Shown here one piece after another: positions 6,520-7,243 of a DNA stretch of 7,243 bases (positions within the stretch are counted from its first letter, which is position 1; each line of letters opens with the position of its first letter). Both the position numbers and the translations under genes were made by a program. Source of the DNA: JABJJH01 sp047631095 (GTDB taxonomy: Bacteria; Pseudomonadota; Alphaproteobacteria; UBA8366; GCA-2717185); the NCBI GenBank assembly GCA_047631095.1, contig JBLHZD010000221.1:1-7243 (forward strand). Direction: 5' to 3'. Under the pieces are notes generated by a model that had not been told where the DNA came from, searched no databases, and saw only the letters and a program-made list of their open reading frames with translations.

Positions 6520-6542
6520 CCTCCAGATTACCAGTTCTGGAG
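6520..6542 (-). promoter_or_regulatory. Hairpin covering the Shine-Dalgarno of the OmpA-like gene
   Basis: On the minus strand, CTCCAGA (6542-6536), an eight-base loop, and TCTGGAG (6527-6521) form a perfect 7-bp stem. The second arm plus G6520 contains the GGAGG ribosome site (6524-6520), eight bases before ATG 6511. Folding would hide the site. On the plus strand the same hairpin is followed by TTTT, but no plus-strand gene precedes it, so a terminator is less likely. Confidence 0.5.
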
Positions 6543-6610
6543 TTTTAGGCCCGGATTGCGCCATCTCTAGGGCTCAATGAGGCGTCAACGGGGCGTCTTC
6601 TGGGTTATTT

Positions 6611-6642
6611 CAGGTCGAACTCACGCCAGGTCGAACTCACGC
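6611..6642. repeat. Perfect 16-bp tandem duplication at the MaoC-like gene 3' end
   Basis: CAGGTCGAACTCACGC occurs twice in a row, at 6611-6626 and 6627-6642, without a mismatch. The MaoC-like stop codon (6639-6637) lies in the copy nearer the gene. The outer copy is just outside the gene and repeats the same stop-containing sequence. This looks like a replication-slippage duplication. Confidence 0.95.
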
Positions 6643-7119
6643 CGGTCGCTTTTTGAGCAGAAATTTCTGTTCGCCCTCCAGCACCAATTCCCGGCGTTGG
6701 TTATGCACCGTGGAGGAAAGCGTCACCACGCCGGTCGTGTTTTGGGATTTCAGCGCGCTTACCGTCAGCATCGAATATAAGGTGTCGCCCGCATAGACTG
6801 GCTTCATGAATTGGGAGGATTGTTCGATAAACCCAACCAGTGAATCGCCCACATACTTTGGGAAATCACCCGCGCCCGGCGCGGTCTGAATCAACGCCTG
6901 GTAGCCATGGGCCAGCATATTTTCGTGGCCCCGCGCGCGGCAATATTCGATGTCGTAGTGGATGGGATGATTATCACCGGAGGCCAGTTGAAACGCCGCG
7001 AACAAGGCGTCGGTCATCGTGCGCGACGGGATTGGAAATTTTTGGCCTATCGTCAGATCTTCAAAATAATGCGTTTCACCCAGGGAGTGGTTTTCAGGAG
7101 AAAATTCCGTGTCGATCAT
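6637..7119 (-). CDS. MaoC-like hot-dog dehydratase
   Basis: A 160-residue single hot-dog domain of the MaoC/(R)-specific enoyl-CoA hydratase superfamily; such enzymes hydrate or dehydrate CoA-thioesters in the cytoplasm. The hydratase motif is visible as ASGDNHPIHYDIEY (46-59), with the expected catalytic pair Asp49 and His54, followed by GHENMLAHG (64-72) and the family's C-terminal strands (VTLSSTVHNQRRELVLEGEQ, 132-151). The classical form has Asn before the Pro and Ala after the His-x-Asp turn; here they are His51 and Cys60, so substrate range may differ. I chose ATG 7119 because its A is shared with an upstream TAA (TAATG) and AAGGA lies eleven bases before. The longer start at ATG 7179 adds 20 Arg-rich residues using rare AGA, AGG and CGA codons and unlike the family. 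The substrate is unknown. Confidence 0.92.
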   Translation of the reverse strand: MIDTEFSPENHSLGETHYFEDLTIGQKFPIPSRTMTDALFAAFQLASGDNHPIHYDIEYCRARGHENMLAHGYQALIQTAPGAGDFPKYVGDSLVGFIEQSSQFMKPVYAGDTLYSMLTVSALKSQNTTGVVTLSSTVHNQRRELVLEGEQKFLLKKRPA

Positions 7120-7243
7120 TACGCCGAGATTCCTTCTTGCTGCGCTGTTTCGTTTACGGCGCTCTTGTTCCACGTCCATGACAAATCGGATTCCTTGATC
7201 ACAGCGCCACGACGCGCCCGATCACTTTCGAGCATAACATCAT
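7119..7243 (-). CDS. Possible C-terminal end of an upstream gene (truncated by window edge)
   Basis: One minus-strand frame is open from the window edge for 40 codons and ends at TAA 7121-7119, which overlaps the ATG of the MaoC-like gene as TAATG. Its last residues read KESDLSWTWNKSAVNETA and then QQEGISA. That overlap is typical of operon neighbours and favours this frame as the end of a real gene. The tail is not recognisable. A competing frame ends earlier, at TGA 7201-7199, after 14 residues ending VIGRVVAL and with more GC-rich third positions. If that one were the real gene end, the MaoC-like gene could start at 7179 instead. Confidence 0.3.
   Translation of the reverse strand, partial: DVMLESDRARRGAVIKESDLSWTWNKSAVNETAQQEGISA

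Noticed and set aside
6491..6583. A 30-codon minus-strand ORF starting MAQSGPKTPELV upstream of and overlapping the OmpA-like start.
   Set aside because: No ribosome site, its second half is an Arg-rich shadow of the signal-peptide coding region, and it has no recognisable feature.

Overview
The window looks like chromosomal DNA from an alphaproteobacterium, most likely near the Rhodospirillales. The reasons are the moderately high GC content, the style of the ArgF, Hsp33, ApaG and FolE sequences, and two lipoproteins that resemble families I remember from that group. This is inference, since no database search was possible. It is an ordinary core-genome region with no sign of a mobile element, CRISPR array, tRNA or rRNA.

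Layout: the plus strand (1-2832) carries a compact run of four genes. These are the 3' part of argF (ornithine carbamoyltransferase), hslO (redox chaperone Hsp33, starting inside the argF stop codon), a small lipoprotein of unknown function, and bolA. This run converges, with a 13-base gap, on a minus-strand series. Read in its transcription direction (right to left), that series is: a possible gene tail at the window edge, a MaoC-like hot-dog dehydratase, an OmpA-C-domain lipoprotein, a possible interrupted micro-ORF, apaG, folE (GTP cyclohydrolase I) and trkH (potassium uptake membrane subunit). No non-genic stretch exceeds 300 bases. The longest are 4295-4426 (a possible leader ORF and inverted repeat), 6512-6636 (a tandem repeat and an RBS hairpin) and 5560-5671 (the micro-ORF).

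Functionally the genes are mixed housekeeping: arginine synthesis, oxidative-stress chaperoning, iron-sulfur/BolA regulation, potassium uptake, folate/pterin synthesis, a probable CoA-thioester hydratase, and two probable outer-membrane lipoproteins. They do not form one pathway. I see no convincing new multi-gene system.

The most unusual observations are small-scale. (1) Right behind the OmpA-like gene is a 32-codon reading frame whose second half is a clean hydrophobic segment, interrupted by one in-frame TAA. (2) A 19-codon ORF has a stop codon that overlaps the TTG start of trkH, with an inverted repeat placed so that leader translation could open it. (3) A perfect 7-bp hairpin covers the Shine-Dalgarno of the OmpA-like lipoprotein. 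(4) A hairpin holds the hslO stop codon in its loop. (5) A perfect 16-bp tandem duplication spans the MaoC stop codon.
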